Below, piece by piece: positions 53,001 through 64,000 of a stretch of 64,000 nt of DNA (within the stretch, counting starts at the first letter, position 1; the number at the start of each line of letters is the position of its first letter). Where the stretch lies: positions 1,117,001-1,181,000 of the forward strand of contig NC_061770.1 in assembly GCF_022458985.1 (NCBI RefSeq), in the 5' to 3' direction. The notes beneath the pieces are model-generated. The model saw only the letters and a program-made list of their open reading frames with translations. It did not search any database and was not told the DNA's origin. The position numbers and the translations under genes are program-made. The DNA is from Mugil cephalus (taxonomy: Eukaryota; Chordata; Actinopteri; Mugiliformes; Mugilidae).

Positions 53001-56000
53001 ACTACTGGTTTCTCTTAGAAGAAATACAAAATTTTACATATGCTGATAGATCCCCATCCTGGCCCTCTAACTATTTTTGTCAGACGCATACAGTAGTTAC
53101 TGCTATGGAAATGATGATGATGATGCTGCTATTTCTATGATAAAACACATTTTTTTCTCATTGTAATAAAACTGGATTTTTTTTCTTCCCCCAGTGATGA
53201 GAGTTCTGGGGGTTCCCTCCAGGGTGGTGACAGTTTTTAACGCAGCCCATGACAGTGATGGCAGCCTGAAAGTTGAAGAGTATTACACCAGCAGAGGGGA
53301 GAAGCTTGGCCTATCAAAGGACAGCATTTGGTTGGTGTTACCTTCTGTCACACCTCATACAACACATTGTAATTTACTGCTCAAAAATACAGATGATGTC
53401 ACAATTTATTTTTAAACTATTCTTTTTTCATAGTATACTATTTTTGTGTGTGTGTGTGTCGTAATGTAACAACCTTTTTATATGCACATATCTGGAAGTG
53501 ATAATCTGGAAAAGAGTAGTTTTTAGATATATTATTCCACTGTGTATGCATTTAGTTTTACTATTCACAGTAATCAATAAAATGTGTGTACTTGTGTGAC
53601 CTCAAAGGAACTTCCATGTGTGGGCGGAGTGCTGGATGAGGAGACCTGACCTCGGCGCTGGGTTTGATGGCTGGCAGGTAGTGGACCCAACTCCTCAGGA
53701 GAAGAGTGCAGGTGGGTCGCTCGAAATGGTGCTGTTTATTAATTAAACTGCTTTGTAAGTGTAGTAATTTTAGTAGATGTGGCTGACCATGAGTTGCCAT
53801 CATGACAAAAATAAAAGGACAGAAAAAAACAGGTTAGGGTTGCTAGTTGGGGAGCTTTGGGAGTCGATCAGGTTCAGTTTCCACTATTCCCCACCCACTA
53901 CGGCAGGGTGTTGGAAAAGAGGGTCAGATCGATAGTTGAACCTCAGACCGAGGAGGAACAATGCAGTTTTCCATGGCGTGGAACCATGGACCAACTCTTA
54001 ATCCTCGCTGGGGTGCTGGAGGGGAAATAGGAGTTTGCCCAGCCCGTCCACATGTGTTTTGTGGATTTGGAGAAGGCCTACGACCGTGTCCCCAGAGGGA
54101 TCCTGTCGGGGGTGCTCCGGGAGTATGGGGTGGATGGCCCCTTGCTAAGGGCCATTCAGTCCTTGTTCCCAAGGAGCGTGAGTTCGGTCCGTGTAGCCGG
54201 CTGTAAATCGGACTTGTTCCCAGTGAGGGTTGGACTCCGCCAGGGCTGCCCTTTGTCACTAGTTCTGTTCATGGACAGAATTTCTAGGCACAGCCGGGTG
54301 GTGGAGGGTGTCGAGTCCCGTGATCAGAGGATCTCATCCCTGCTTTTTGAGGATAATGTGGTCCTCTTAGCTTCATCGAACTGGGACCTCCAGCTCTTGC
54401 TGGGGCTGTTCGCAGCCGGGTGTGAAGCGGCTGGAATGAAGATCAGCACCTCCAAGTCTGAGGCCATTGTTCTCAGTCAGAAAAGGGTGGATTGCTCACT
54501 CCGGGTCGGGGAGGAAGTCCTGCCTCAAGTAGAGGAGTTCAAGTACCTCGGGATCTTGTTCACGAGTGAGGGTAGAATAGAGCGGGAAATCGACAGATGG
54601 ATCGAAGCGACATCTGCAGTGTTGCCGGTGCTTAACCGGTCTGACGTGGTGAAGAGAGAGCTAAGCAGAAAGGTCCCACCGGTAGGAGGCCTCGGGGTCG
54701 CCCCAGGACACGATGGAGGGATTATATCTCCCGTCTGGCCTGGGAGCGCCTGGTGGAAGTGGCCGGGGAGAGGGCCGTCTGGACCTCCCTCCTAAAGCTG
54801 CTGCCCCCACGACCCGGACCCGGATAAATGGAAGAAAACGAAACGAAACTAATAATTTCCCCACAAAAAAAAGATATATATCAATAAATGCACTGTTGCA
54901 TTGTTGTTTTAGGGATATTCTGTTGTGGCCCCTGCCCAGTAACTGCTGTCCAGCAACATTGCCTTGGTGCCCCATATGACACACCGTTCATCTACGCCTC
55001 TGTGAATGCTGACATCATACGGCTGATTGTGCGTGATGGACTGGTGGTGGGAAGGACTGTGGACACTGACTGGGTGGGACAGCTGATCTACACCAAAAAA
55101 GTTGGTTCAGACAACCCGGTCAATCTGATACACAATTATAAGGGCACGAAAGGTAAGGAATGGTGGTCTATGAAGTGAAACAGACAGTTTGCATCATGAA
55201 AAAAGTCCCAATTTTTTACATCTATATTTAAAAGGGGTTTATACTGTATATGGATAGTGAATGCATTATCTTTTTAGTTAGAGGGAAAGTGACGTCAATT
55301 AAATGCAATACGCAGAAAGAGAAGAAGAAGACAGTAGAAGAAGATCATTTGTTTTCAAACCGTATTTTCTCTCCTTTTTTTGGAAGCAACCAGCAGGCAT
55401 TGTTGGAGGCACATCATGCACATTTTCTCTTGTGTTCCTTTTTCTTTCAGAGCAGACAGAAGCAGTGAAAATAACAATGAAGACAATACCAGGTCAGTGG
55501 CTGCTTGACGACGCATGTCTATATAACACACCCTTTTTCCATCTCAACCTAAATATTTCAACATATTTATTACTCATCGTCTGCATCTTAACATGTGAAT
55601 GTGGTGATGCAAATTCCATTCAAGTAAGTTTCATTTTGCTTCCTGTCACCAAGTTCTGTTATGAGCCATTTAACTGGGCAAATAGATCTCTTACTTGTGG
55701 TTTTACTGTATACAAGGAAAAACTAAATTCTCCCTCATAAATTACAAACCAGCTAAAACAAGGACTGTGACAAGGAATAAACTACATAAAGCACATAGTA
55801 ACGACATGGTAGAACTCACATATAAGTTTTCTCTTTCAAAAACAAAAAGAACTCATGATGACCATGTTTTGCTTTTTGATTTTCTTATATATCTTACAAA
55901 TCTGTAGCAAAATATTTTACATCGGGTTCCACTTCATGTTCCGGTGCAATGGAAGATGGAGCTGGTAAGCTTTCATACTAGCCTCCATACTACTCACACT

Positions 56001-59000
56001 GTCCTTGTTATGGCTATGGCTCAAAAACTAACGCTGTCAGAGTCAATATGGCACTGTCTTTTTTTATAAAATGTGTGTGCTAATCAGTAACAGTATGCTA
56101 GAAGTAATATTTTCAGTATTATAGTTATAATACACTTTCAACCATTTATTTGTCCATGCTGTTTCTTAAACTATTTATCTGCTACCTAAATACTGAATTG
56201 TTATTACTGCGCATTAAAATTTTACAGTTACAGTACAATATTTCTTTTAGAATAGACTCCTTCCTTTATGGACTGTGAGGAAAAAAGGTGTGGCCTCCTC
56301 CTTATTTACAGATGCAAATATTGTTCTTGAGCTGTGTTCCATTCAAGTTGGAGGTCATGAATTTTCCTAGAAAAATACCAATATTTGTTGTTTATGGCAG
56401 CACATATTTGTGAAGTTATCTTTGTTCGAGGACTTAAAGCGCAAACAATAGCACCTGTCTTTCACCTAAAACAATGTGTGTCATCTCCAGGACAAATGTC
56501 ACCCAGTTTGGAGGTGACCCTGACTATGGATAGGGTGCCATCACTGGGTGACAGCATCCACATGTGCGTGACAGTCACAAACCGTTCAAACAGCCCCAGG
56601 GTCCTGATGGAACTAGTCAATGCTCAGCTGAAAGAGTACAACAGCACCCCACAGGGAAGCTTCTGGAAAGTACACAAAAAGGTTCACATACAACCGCATG
56701 AAGGTGACTGAATACAAAGACATTCATGAGTCACAAATATTAGGAATTACATCAATTATACTACTATGCTCTTATGTTTTTTTTTTTTTTTGGTAAACAA
56801 AAAATATTCGATTTTTCTATAATCTGATTTATTATCCATTTAGTTCTTCTTACACTTTACTCTCTTTTCAGTGTTGACGCTCCACCACATTATCCCTCAC
56901 TCTGAGTATGACACAGTCCTGGCTGGTGACGACATTGTGAACTTGGCGGTGGTGATAAAGGATGTGATGACCAACAAAAGAGTGTTGGCTACACAAGAGT
57001 TCAACGTAAACCCACCGCAGATAACCATAGAGGTACAGCAGCACCCAGTCTCTTTACTCTTCTGAGACCAAGTTCTATAAATGAATTACTATATCTAGTG
57101 TTGTCTTCTTTTCTTTTTCTTCCTCATCTTCCACACTTTGATCAGTTTCATGGCTGTCAGTTGAATGTGACAAGTTACGGTATCAGGAGCAAAGTCAGAA
57201 ATCACATCAGAGGAGCCTCTGTGCATCAGCTCAGTATGGTTAGATGACCTCGATTGAATTACTCATCACAATAAGTTTTATCCTGTTCATCATCGCTAAA
57301 ACATTGGTTCTGCAGCTGGTGTCAGCAGAAGCAGTTTTCATTTCTAGCAAAATGTTCCTCCTGAAGAGTCCTGAATAATTAAATATTGCACCACACATTG
57401 ACCTCTAGGGTATAGCTAATAGCAAATTAACTGCTGTCAGAGACTGTAGCCTGTAATACCATTATGAGTAATTAGCAGCAGACATCACTTGAGGATTTCA
57501 TACCCTAAAGATTCAGCTTCTCAAAAGTAAATCCTCTGCAACATAGAAAGATATGATGTAACATGAAAATACACTTCCAAACTTTAACTTTTTTGGTAAT
57601 TGTAATGTGTTGTCTACCTTCTATCTGTTTCATATTTTATAGCATAATTGTACAACACCTTTACACAAATGTGTAGCTGCTACTCTCAGCTATTTTTACC
57701 TTTATCTGTGTGCAGTACTGGCATTAAGACAACAATCATGGACTCACCAAAAACCATATTCTTTATTCTTTATCCATTTGCTTCTACAAAGTGATAACTA
57801 AAAACTAGTTGTTCTGGGGGATCCACACAAAGCAGCAACCATCAAAACAAACAAGCACATGAAAAGTCAAAACAAGACAACCCCACCCTGGTTCATTAAT
57901 TTGTCTATAAACTGAAGAAAATTGAGGCTATTGTCGATGCACTGTGGGTATCATAAAGGGGGTATTTCTACTTAGTTTGTCATTCTTGATGGTGTGTCCT
58001 ATGCAAATTATATTTTTACAATGTATTACAATTAAATATATCCTCCACATTTAGCTTGGATGACCATTCATGCATCTCACTGATTACATCCAAAAACAAT
58101 GCATTTACTTTTGGTGGTGGTCAGAATACATTTTTTGATTCTTATCCCTTTAGTAATGGCATGCAACTCAAGACGTAGATTCTCAACAATTTAACAATTC
58201 TGGCAAAGCAGTCAACAGAGCTGAGTTAGTCACACAGGGCTATCTCTATTTTTAGCAAAATACGGTGAATCATATAAACAGTAAAAACTGAAAACATAAC
58301 AGGACCCAAATGACTCCTTTGTTGAACGCTAAAAGATCATGTTCGAAAAATACTCCCAGTTAAAAAGATGAAAAATCATACTATTTATATTATTTATTAC
58401 TTATTATTATAAGGCAATAGGAATACCACTGTCAATGTCTTGGAAAATATAAGCTTTTCTATCTGCTGAGAGGATACATTTGCATAATCATGAGCTTCAA
58501 ATGTCCTGTGCTGCTTTATATATTTTTGCTGTAATGTCACTTTTATATAATTTATAATTTACACTTTGTAACTTAACTGTATCTGTGGCTGCTCTACAGA
58601 TTGAAGGGGGGGACAGCATCCAGATGAAGAAGAAGCATACAGCCTTGGTGTCTTTTACTAACCAGTTTATCAAACCTCTGACTGGAGCACTGTTAACTGT
58701 GGAGGGGTTTGGCCTGTTACAGAGCAAACAGGAGTCCAGGTAAGGCTGTTTAGAGGAGTAAATCATTGTCGTCAAGTGATATTTCTGGTTGAGCCTTGCA
58801 AGGTTCAACAGGAAAGGAAGACACGATCTGTCCGGTGAACACATTCCAGTGGTGTCACACATATTTCACCTTTATGTTAGCATTGTGAAGAAAACATATT
58901 TTGTGGAGCTGAACAATGTGGTCTGGGAATGTGGTCAGGTATGTTTTTGTGCCAGCATGAACAAAATGTTGCAACATCTGAATGCAGCTGTCTAACCTTG

Positions 59001-60443
59001 TGGCTAGAGTGTAGCATCATCACCCCAAGGAGACGATTTTACATATTTATTTTTCATTTTTATGTAAACATCTTTACTTACGTTTCTGTCATTATTTTTA
59101 AATTAAATCTTACATTTTCTTTATATGTCAATTGGGCTGTTCAAAGACACAAAAGACATAAATGCACTATACATTTTGAGACTTATTTTTAAAAGCACAG
59201 CTTGCACAGCTCTCCACCATTCCCTAAAGATGAATGTAGAATGTATCCTGCAAAAATATCTGCAATTCCAGTTGACAACTGGACAAACTTTTCCTTTTCA
59301 ACGTTAAACATTGTTAATACATGATTTTGTTCTAAAAGTTGTTCACTTTCTTGGTATTGGAAATTATAATTAGTAAGGACTCACTATATGGCACAGTGCA
59401 CTGGCAGGAAAAGTAAATAACATTGACCACAATTCAGTGTTCTGCTGGGAAATTATTGGAGCTGGCATTCATGTAGATGTTACTTAGATATGTAGCACCC
59501 ACCTAGACCAGGCCAGGCACCACCCCATAGAACTGACCTTACCCCATAGCAATGACATCGGTTTAGGAACCACTCTAAAAAACATGAAGAACAACACAAG
59601 GTGTTCAACTGGCCTCCAAATTCACTAGATCCCAAACCGATCAAGTATCTGTGGGAAGGTCCACAGAGGCCCCTCCCCTCAACCCATAGGACCCAAAGAC
59701 CCCCACTAACACCACAGGACACCCTCAGAAGGCCCATGTCCATCCTCTGATGAGTCACAACTGTTTTGGAGGCACAAAGGAGATCTACAATATTAGGAAT
59801 GTGGTCATAATGTTATGCCTGATTGGTATATATTTGGACATTAGGTTTCTCTGGATTTGACAGTGGTGCCAGTGCTGACCAGTTTGACCAAACTACCGAA
59901 TACTGTACTGTGTATCCTAATTCATTTTAGACATCGGTATCACACAAATCATGGCTCATGGTCAAAGACTATATGTTTAACCAACGCTCCTCTCCCCTTT
60001 CTCTTTGTTTTCCTTTTTCTGTCTTTTGTGGACGTAACTTTGCAAAGAAACTTTTACTAATTTTGCTCCATTTTTTCTGGTATAATTCCCTGCGATTATG
60101 GTGCCTTTTTATTTGTGCAGACAAGGGAGTGTAAGTTTCACCCCAGAGAGAAATAAACCAGCTAATAAGACAGTAGAAATAGCCAGTTTAGTGGAGATTC
60201 ATCACCATCGCCACAACTGCTTTAACTGTGTGTCGTTGTGAAAACTAGAATGTGAAAAGATTAAGTTTCTCTGCTCTATTGTACAGGCTGGTTCTCCTGC
60301 AGCCAGGAGAGAAGATTGAGAAGAAGGTATCCATTGTGGCCTCTTCACCCGGCACCAAACTGCTGCTGGCCACTTTCTCACACAGCAAATGCCCCACCAT
60401 CGTTTCCAGGAGCTTCCACAAAGTCTCTGTCACGACAGTGTGA
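50053..60443 (+). CDS. Protein-glutamine gamma-glutamyltransferase (transglutaminase)
   Basis: Transglutaminases are Ca2+-dependent enzymes that form Gln-Lys isopeptide crosslinks. The coding exons are 50053-50095, 50512-50706, 51141-51377, 51474-51592, 51684-51812, 51947-52124, 53195-53330, 53608-53711, 54913-55152, 55451-55492, 56491-56703, 56872-57032, 58600-58739 and 60287-60443. They sum to 2094 nt (697 aa, a normal family length). An N-terminal beta-sandwich ([11 protein letters not shown], then [14 protein letters not shown]) leads into the core. There YGQCWVYA holds catalytic Cys291, WNFHVWAE holds His349 and VVDPTPQE holds Asp372; the 58 and 23 residue spacings equal those of TGM2. 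Trp255 matches the TGM2 oxyanion Trp, and VNAD (412-414) keeps calcium-site residues. Two C-terminal beta-barrels follow. There is no signal peptide, so it is probably cytosolic. One exon is only 42 nt. The paralog is not settled: TGM2 or the fish TGM5-like group are the main options. Confidence 0.94.
53830..54850 (+). mobile_element. Rex3-type (RTE clade) LINE fragment
   Basis: The segment lies in the transglutaminase intron 53712-54912 and encodes the reverse-transcriptase palm: [34 protein letters not shown] and [15 protein letters not shown]. The DNA stretch CAGGGCTGCCCTTTGTCAC matches a site widely used to detect fish Rex3. The catalytic FADD motif reads FEDN (54346-54357) and the 5' part is missing, so the copy is dead. 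It ends near 54850 after a region resembling the usual C-terminus. Confidence 0.88.
59406..59826 (-). mobile_element. Mariner-type MITE (copy 4)
   Basis: This copy is in the reverse orientation in the last transglutaminase intron. Its right edge, CATAATGTTATGCCTGATTGG, is followed by TATATA, fitting a TA target. The interior shares TGTAGCACCCACCTAGACCA with the other copies on the opposite strand. Confidence 0.75.
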
Positions 60444-60802
60444 CACTGAGTCCAACATCCCAAAAGTTTCAACGGGAAGCATTTTAAATACAGTCAGCCA
60501 GTCTACCATCTATTAGCTTTTGAAGTGAGCTATATTTTTGTTCTTCATGAACAGACAAAGATACATTTTCTGTATTTTGCCACTGATTTGCCACTGATTT
60601 TAAGGCTTTTGCATACATGTAGGGACGTAATATACAGTGAATGTATGATATCTGCATTGGTCACATAGTAATGATCGAGAAATTTTGTATTTCATGAAGA
60701 AAAAGTGTCCTTGAATGTTCACAGTATCACCCAACATACTCAGGTCAAGTACTTTACATTTACAAAGACATTCTACTATTTTAAAACATTCATCAACATA
60801 TA

Positions 60803-60808
60803 AATAAA
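60803..60808 (+). terminator. Candidate transglutaminase polyadenylation signal
   Basis: AATAAA, 360 bp after the stop codon, is the first canonical hexamer downstream. Confidence 0.5.
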
Positions 60809-62053
60809 ATAACATGTCTTCAACCAAGACCAGACAGATATAAATAAGTGCAGCAATGACACAGCCAAGTAGTACAGTTCTTTTCACACTATTACTTCCA
60901 TAGTTAAAGAACACAAGTACAACATTGCAAATGTCTTAATCTTAATCTCTGTCTTGATTCATCTGATTAAAACTCGCTTGGCTGGGCTCTAAAACTTGGA
61001 CTAAACTACTCAAACCATGTTTCTTGTTTTGTGATGCTTCTTCTTTGATTTTATGAAGTTTCTTCTGAGCTTTGGAAAACATGAATAGTACTCCATGAGG
61101 TATCATCAACCTTAAATTTCAGTCTGGGCTGCATTATGATAAGACCACCAGATGGCAGCATTAGTGTATGTGTTTTTACTTTCTGCCACACATAGCCGCA
61201 TGTAACTGTTTATTTGGTCCCAATGAAATATGTGTTTCTACTGTTTGTATTCATTTTTATGTTGCTTTTGTGGTTCTATTTTCAGTTAGTCCTGTATAAA
61301 ACAACAACAACAACAAACAAAAAAGCTTAGCCTGTGTTTTCATGGAGGGGTGAATTTGTGTGTATTCCTTATACTGGAAGAAAAACTACACTAGATTGGA
61401 CATAATGCAGCCCCAAAACCTTCATATGGCGATTTTCTCAGATCTAATACTTTAGAATTAGGCTAATGGTGTCAAGTTGTTGATCTTATAGCATTTCCCT
61501 TAATTATGGACCTAAAGTGTCCTTGTAAGAGTAAAGCTAAAGTTTAGTCTTCATCCTCCTGCAGGGAAGGAGAAACCCAGCTGGCATCAAGAGATCAAAT
61601 CCTTCTTGCTCTGTTCAGAAACAGGTCCATCAGACAGCCTGTAAAACTTTCCTGGGTGAGTTCACATAGGGGAACTTTCCAGTTTGTCCTGCATTTTTGC
61701 TGAAAGTGTAATGGCCTTCTGAGTGGAACACTGTTGAAGCTCTTGGTCTGTTCAATTTCAGGTAGTTGGGAGAGGTTAAAAGATATTCTACACACAGATC
61801 CTGTGAGTGTGTATGGATTCAGCTTGCAGATGAAGATTGTTTTAACCTATAGGTTTCTAGGCTGACATGTGTGTACTGAACAGCTTGTGATCTCACCTCA
61901 GTGTCAGAGAGATTGAGGCTGAGGCGTTGGCAGATGGAGATGATAATCAGACTCCACGCTCGCTGATTTTCAGACAAATTAAACGTCAGGGGAAAGCAGG
62001 GAGCGGGACCGCTGGGCTGCTTTGAAAAGCTGAGGCTATCATAAATTATTAAT

Positions 62054-62510
62054 GGCTCCCCGTCACGGCCTCCCTACCCTCATCCCTGGCTCTTTTCAGC
62101 CGTCCCTTTTCTTCATCCATCCCTCCCTTCTGGCTCTTGTGGTGTTGTTTGCTTCTCTCCCATTCCCTTATTCATTTCTCCTCTTTATCAGTCACCTCCT
62201 CTTTTTATCCCTCCTTCCTTCTGCCTTTGTGTTTAGTCCATATATGTCTTCCCTCCCTGTTTGTCACCTCCTCCTTGCCTCTTTTTTTACTTCGCTGATT
62301 TCCAACCCTCCCATCCATCTGCTCTTCATTACCCGTTCCCTTGTTAATCTTGATCACTTCTTCCTCCTCTGACTATCTTCCTCTATTCTTTCCTTCCTTT
62401 TCTACCATCCCTCCTTCCCCGTTTTCTTGCTTGGCTTCCTTCAGTTTTCCACCTTCCTGCCTCGACTGATGTCTCCGCCTTCTTTCCCTTGGTCTATCCT
62501 TTGAGTTGCC
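62054..62510. repeat. Polypyrimidine (C/T) tract
   Basis: About 450 bp is strongly biased to C and T on the plus strand, with many TCCCT, CTTCC and TTTCT units. The ORF starting at 62052 is a product of this bias. Confidence 0.8.
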
Positions 62511-63639
62511 TTTAACAGGTTGAAATGGGCCTATTTCATTGTGCAACATTGGAAGTTAAGTTTTATTAAACATGGATGTATTTTATTACAGCTTTTTATT
62601 ATGTTTTGTGATTTTATAATAGAGGCAAGCAGCAGCCAGCTGCAGACTCTAAGGGCTTCTGCTTACTCACTAAATATGTTGTTTTCTACAGCTTGGAGTA
62701 CAACACTTTGACTCCAACTATAGATGACTGACATTTGCTTAACGGCTGAATCAGTAAAGAAACTCTCTCTGTCCATCAGCTCAGCTTGTCTGCAATTAAT
62801 CTTCCTGTTTTCACAGGAAAATACAGATCCTCAAGAAATGTAATATACATTTTTAATGAGTGTTGTTCTGATTTGGATGTCATACCACTTCAAGGCCTAA
62901 TAGTTTTGTGACGTTAATATAAAAATAGTCTAAATAAGGGTTGCAGATTACTGTCTGATCAAATAAGGGGCAGTATATTTGTGATAAATGGAAGTGGGAT
63001 TATACATGAATGGCATAGAATACAAATGCTTAAATCTTCTAATTTTCAGCATTTAATAATATTATTTAAGCTTTCTTTTTGTAAATAAATGTTTGTGACT
63101 GGAACATTGAGCACATATGGGCCTCTGACTGACTAACTTCTAGCAATACTCCAGCCATACTTTGGAGTAAAGCAGATATAGTGTAATATTGCATCACCCA
63201 CTCATAGACGCAAATGTAGTTGTTGATATTTGCTGTGTTGGTTCTGTGTAACTGAGGTTTAGGCCCTCCTCTTCCCTCCTTCTGTTGTCTGATGAGGGCA
63301 CTCAGCCGATCACATGAGGTAATTATATATGAAGCTGTATCTGTGTGACATGTGTCATATACAGTACAGTTTTTACCTAATGTTTCTAACTTATTGAGCC
63401 GAAAAGTAGTTAATATTTTCCACCTACCACCAAAAGAGGAACAATGTTGCTTGTTTGTAGTCTCAGAATACTCACTGGGTTACTTTTCTAATAGTGGATG
63501 TGGTAAAAGGGAACAGAAACATGTTTCAGAACCAACCTATCGGAATACGTGTTGACAGATTTTGATTCTTTAAAGTTAACCTGCTCCTGAGCAGCTTACT
63601 ATTGTAACTGTACACCAGGTAAATTGTTGCTGACTATCT

Positions 63640-63740
63640 GTTTTTTTGTTGTTTTTTGTTGTTGTCGTTGTTCTTGTTGTTGTTTAGTCTCCAAGTGCCA
63701 GAAATGTAGTGATTGTTTTTTTTTGTTTGTTTGTTTTTTC
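63640..63740. repeat. (GTT)n / T-rich simple sequence
   Basis: GTT and GTTT units with T runs. A low-complexity stretch. Confidence 0.75.
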
Positions 63741-64000
63741 CCAGATTGATCTTAACCTCTTACCTTTACCTCCAGAAAGCTCTGTAGCATCTAATTTTGC
63801 TACTCCCTTCTTGCTTAGACCAACTTGATTAGCGTGGCATGTAACAGACTAAAACCTTGGGCTTTGCCGAAATGTCTGATATTTATATGCTCTACTAATA
63901 ACGCTGCTGATATCATGCCAAGTACCAGAAGGTCAGTGCTCACAGTTCCACCTGAAACGAGTCTGTAGGACTGCACCATGCGGAAGAGATCAGATCAAAT

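Larger units (their letters stand above)
60809..64000. other. Non-coding distal stretch
   Basis: No gene was recognised. It contains an AAC-rich run near 61303-61320, a GC-richer block at about 61890-62050, the polypyrimidine tract at 62054-62510, and T/GTT-rich simple sequence at about 63640-63740. Confidence 0.5.

Noticed and set aside
55250..55740. ORFs of 72 and 145 codons in the transglutaminase region
   Set aside because: They run through the 42-nt exon into flanking introns in the wrong frame. Splice signals at 55450 and 55493 and the family alignment support the short exon.
62052..62372. 106-codon ORF rich in Leu, Ser, Phe and Pro
   Set aside because: It is explained by the polypyrimidine tract. 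It has no domain, no splice context and no conservation evidence.

Overview
The window looks like nuclear DNA of a ray-finned (teleost) fish. It is AT-rich and intron-dense, and it holds a clear vertebrate gene set. It also carries DNA transposons and retroelements typical of fish: Tc1/mariner, hAT, Rex3/RTE and Penelope-like. No bacterial, phage or CRISPR features were seen.

Four protein-coding genes can be reconstructed exon by exon, and each closes in a single frame. (1) itch, + strand: a C2-WW4-HECT E3 ubiquitin ligase of 888 aa from 23 coding exons between 4264 and 21185, with a probable non-coding first exon ending at 1685. (2) znf341, - strand: a multi-C2H2 zinc-finger transcription factor of 945 aa from 16 coding exons between 37308 and 25211, convergent with itch. 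(3) e2f1, + strand: a cell-cycle transcription factor of 454 aa from 7 coding exons between 38967 and 44671, head-to-head with znf341. (4) A transglutaminase, + strand: 697 aa from 14 coding exons between 50053 and 60443. From general knowledge, ITCH, ZNF341, E2F1 and TGM2 all lie on human 20q11, so the block appears to be conserved vertebrate synteny. The four genes act in different pathways: ubiquitylation, STAT3-linked transcription, the cell cycle and protein crosslinking. Nothing suggests a shared operon-like function.

Layout: 1-1440 is flank without a recognised gene. 1440-21185 is itch; its introns carry a 555-bp MITE, a Penelope fragment, a probable hAT element and a dead Tc1/mariner element. 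21186-25210 holds the itch 3' UTR and the convergent spacer. 25211-37308 is znf341; its introns carry an Ac-type hAT element with an 8-bp target duplication and a Penelope-like element that forms a large inverted repeat. 37309-38966 is the divergent znf341/e2f1 promoter region, with paired E2F sites. 38967-44671 is e2f1. 44672-50052 is the long e2f1 3' region plus repeats. 50053-60443 is the transglutaminase, with a dead Rex3 reverse transcriptase in one intron. 60444-64000 is non-coding and includes a 450-bp polypyrimidine tract.

I found no convincing new multi-gene system. The observations most worth following are: a minor-spliceosome (U12, AT-AC) intron in e2f1; hammerhead-ribozyme-like cores in both arms of the Penelope inverted repeat; a His/Asn/Gln repeat in znf341 where, as I recall, the mammalian protein has a proline tract; and the E2F autoregulatory sites.
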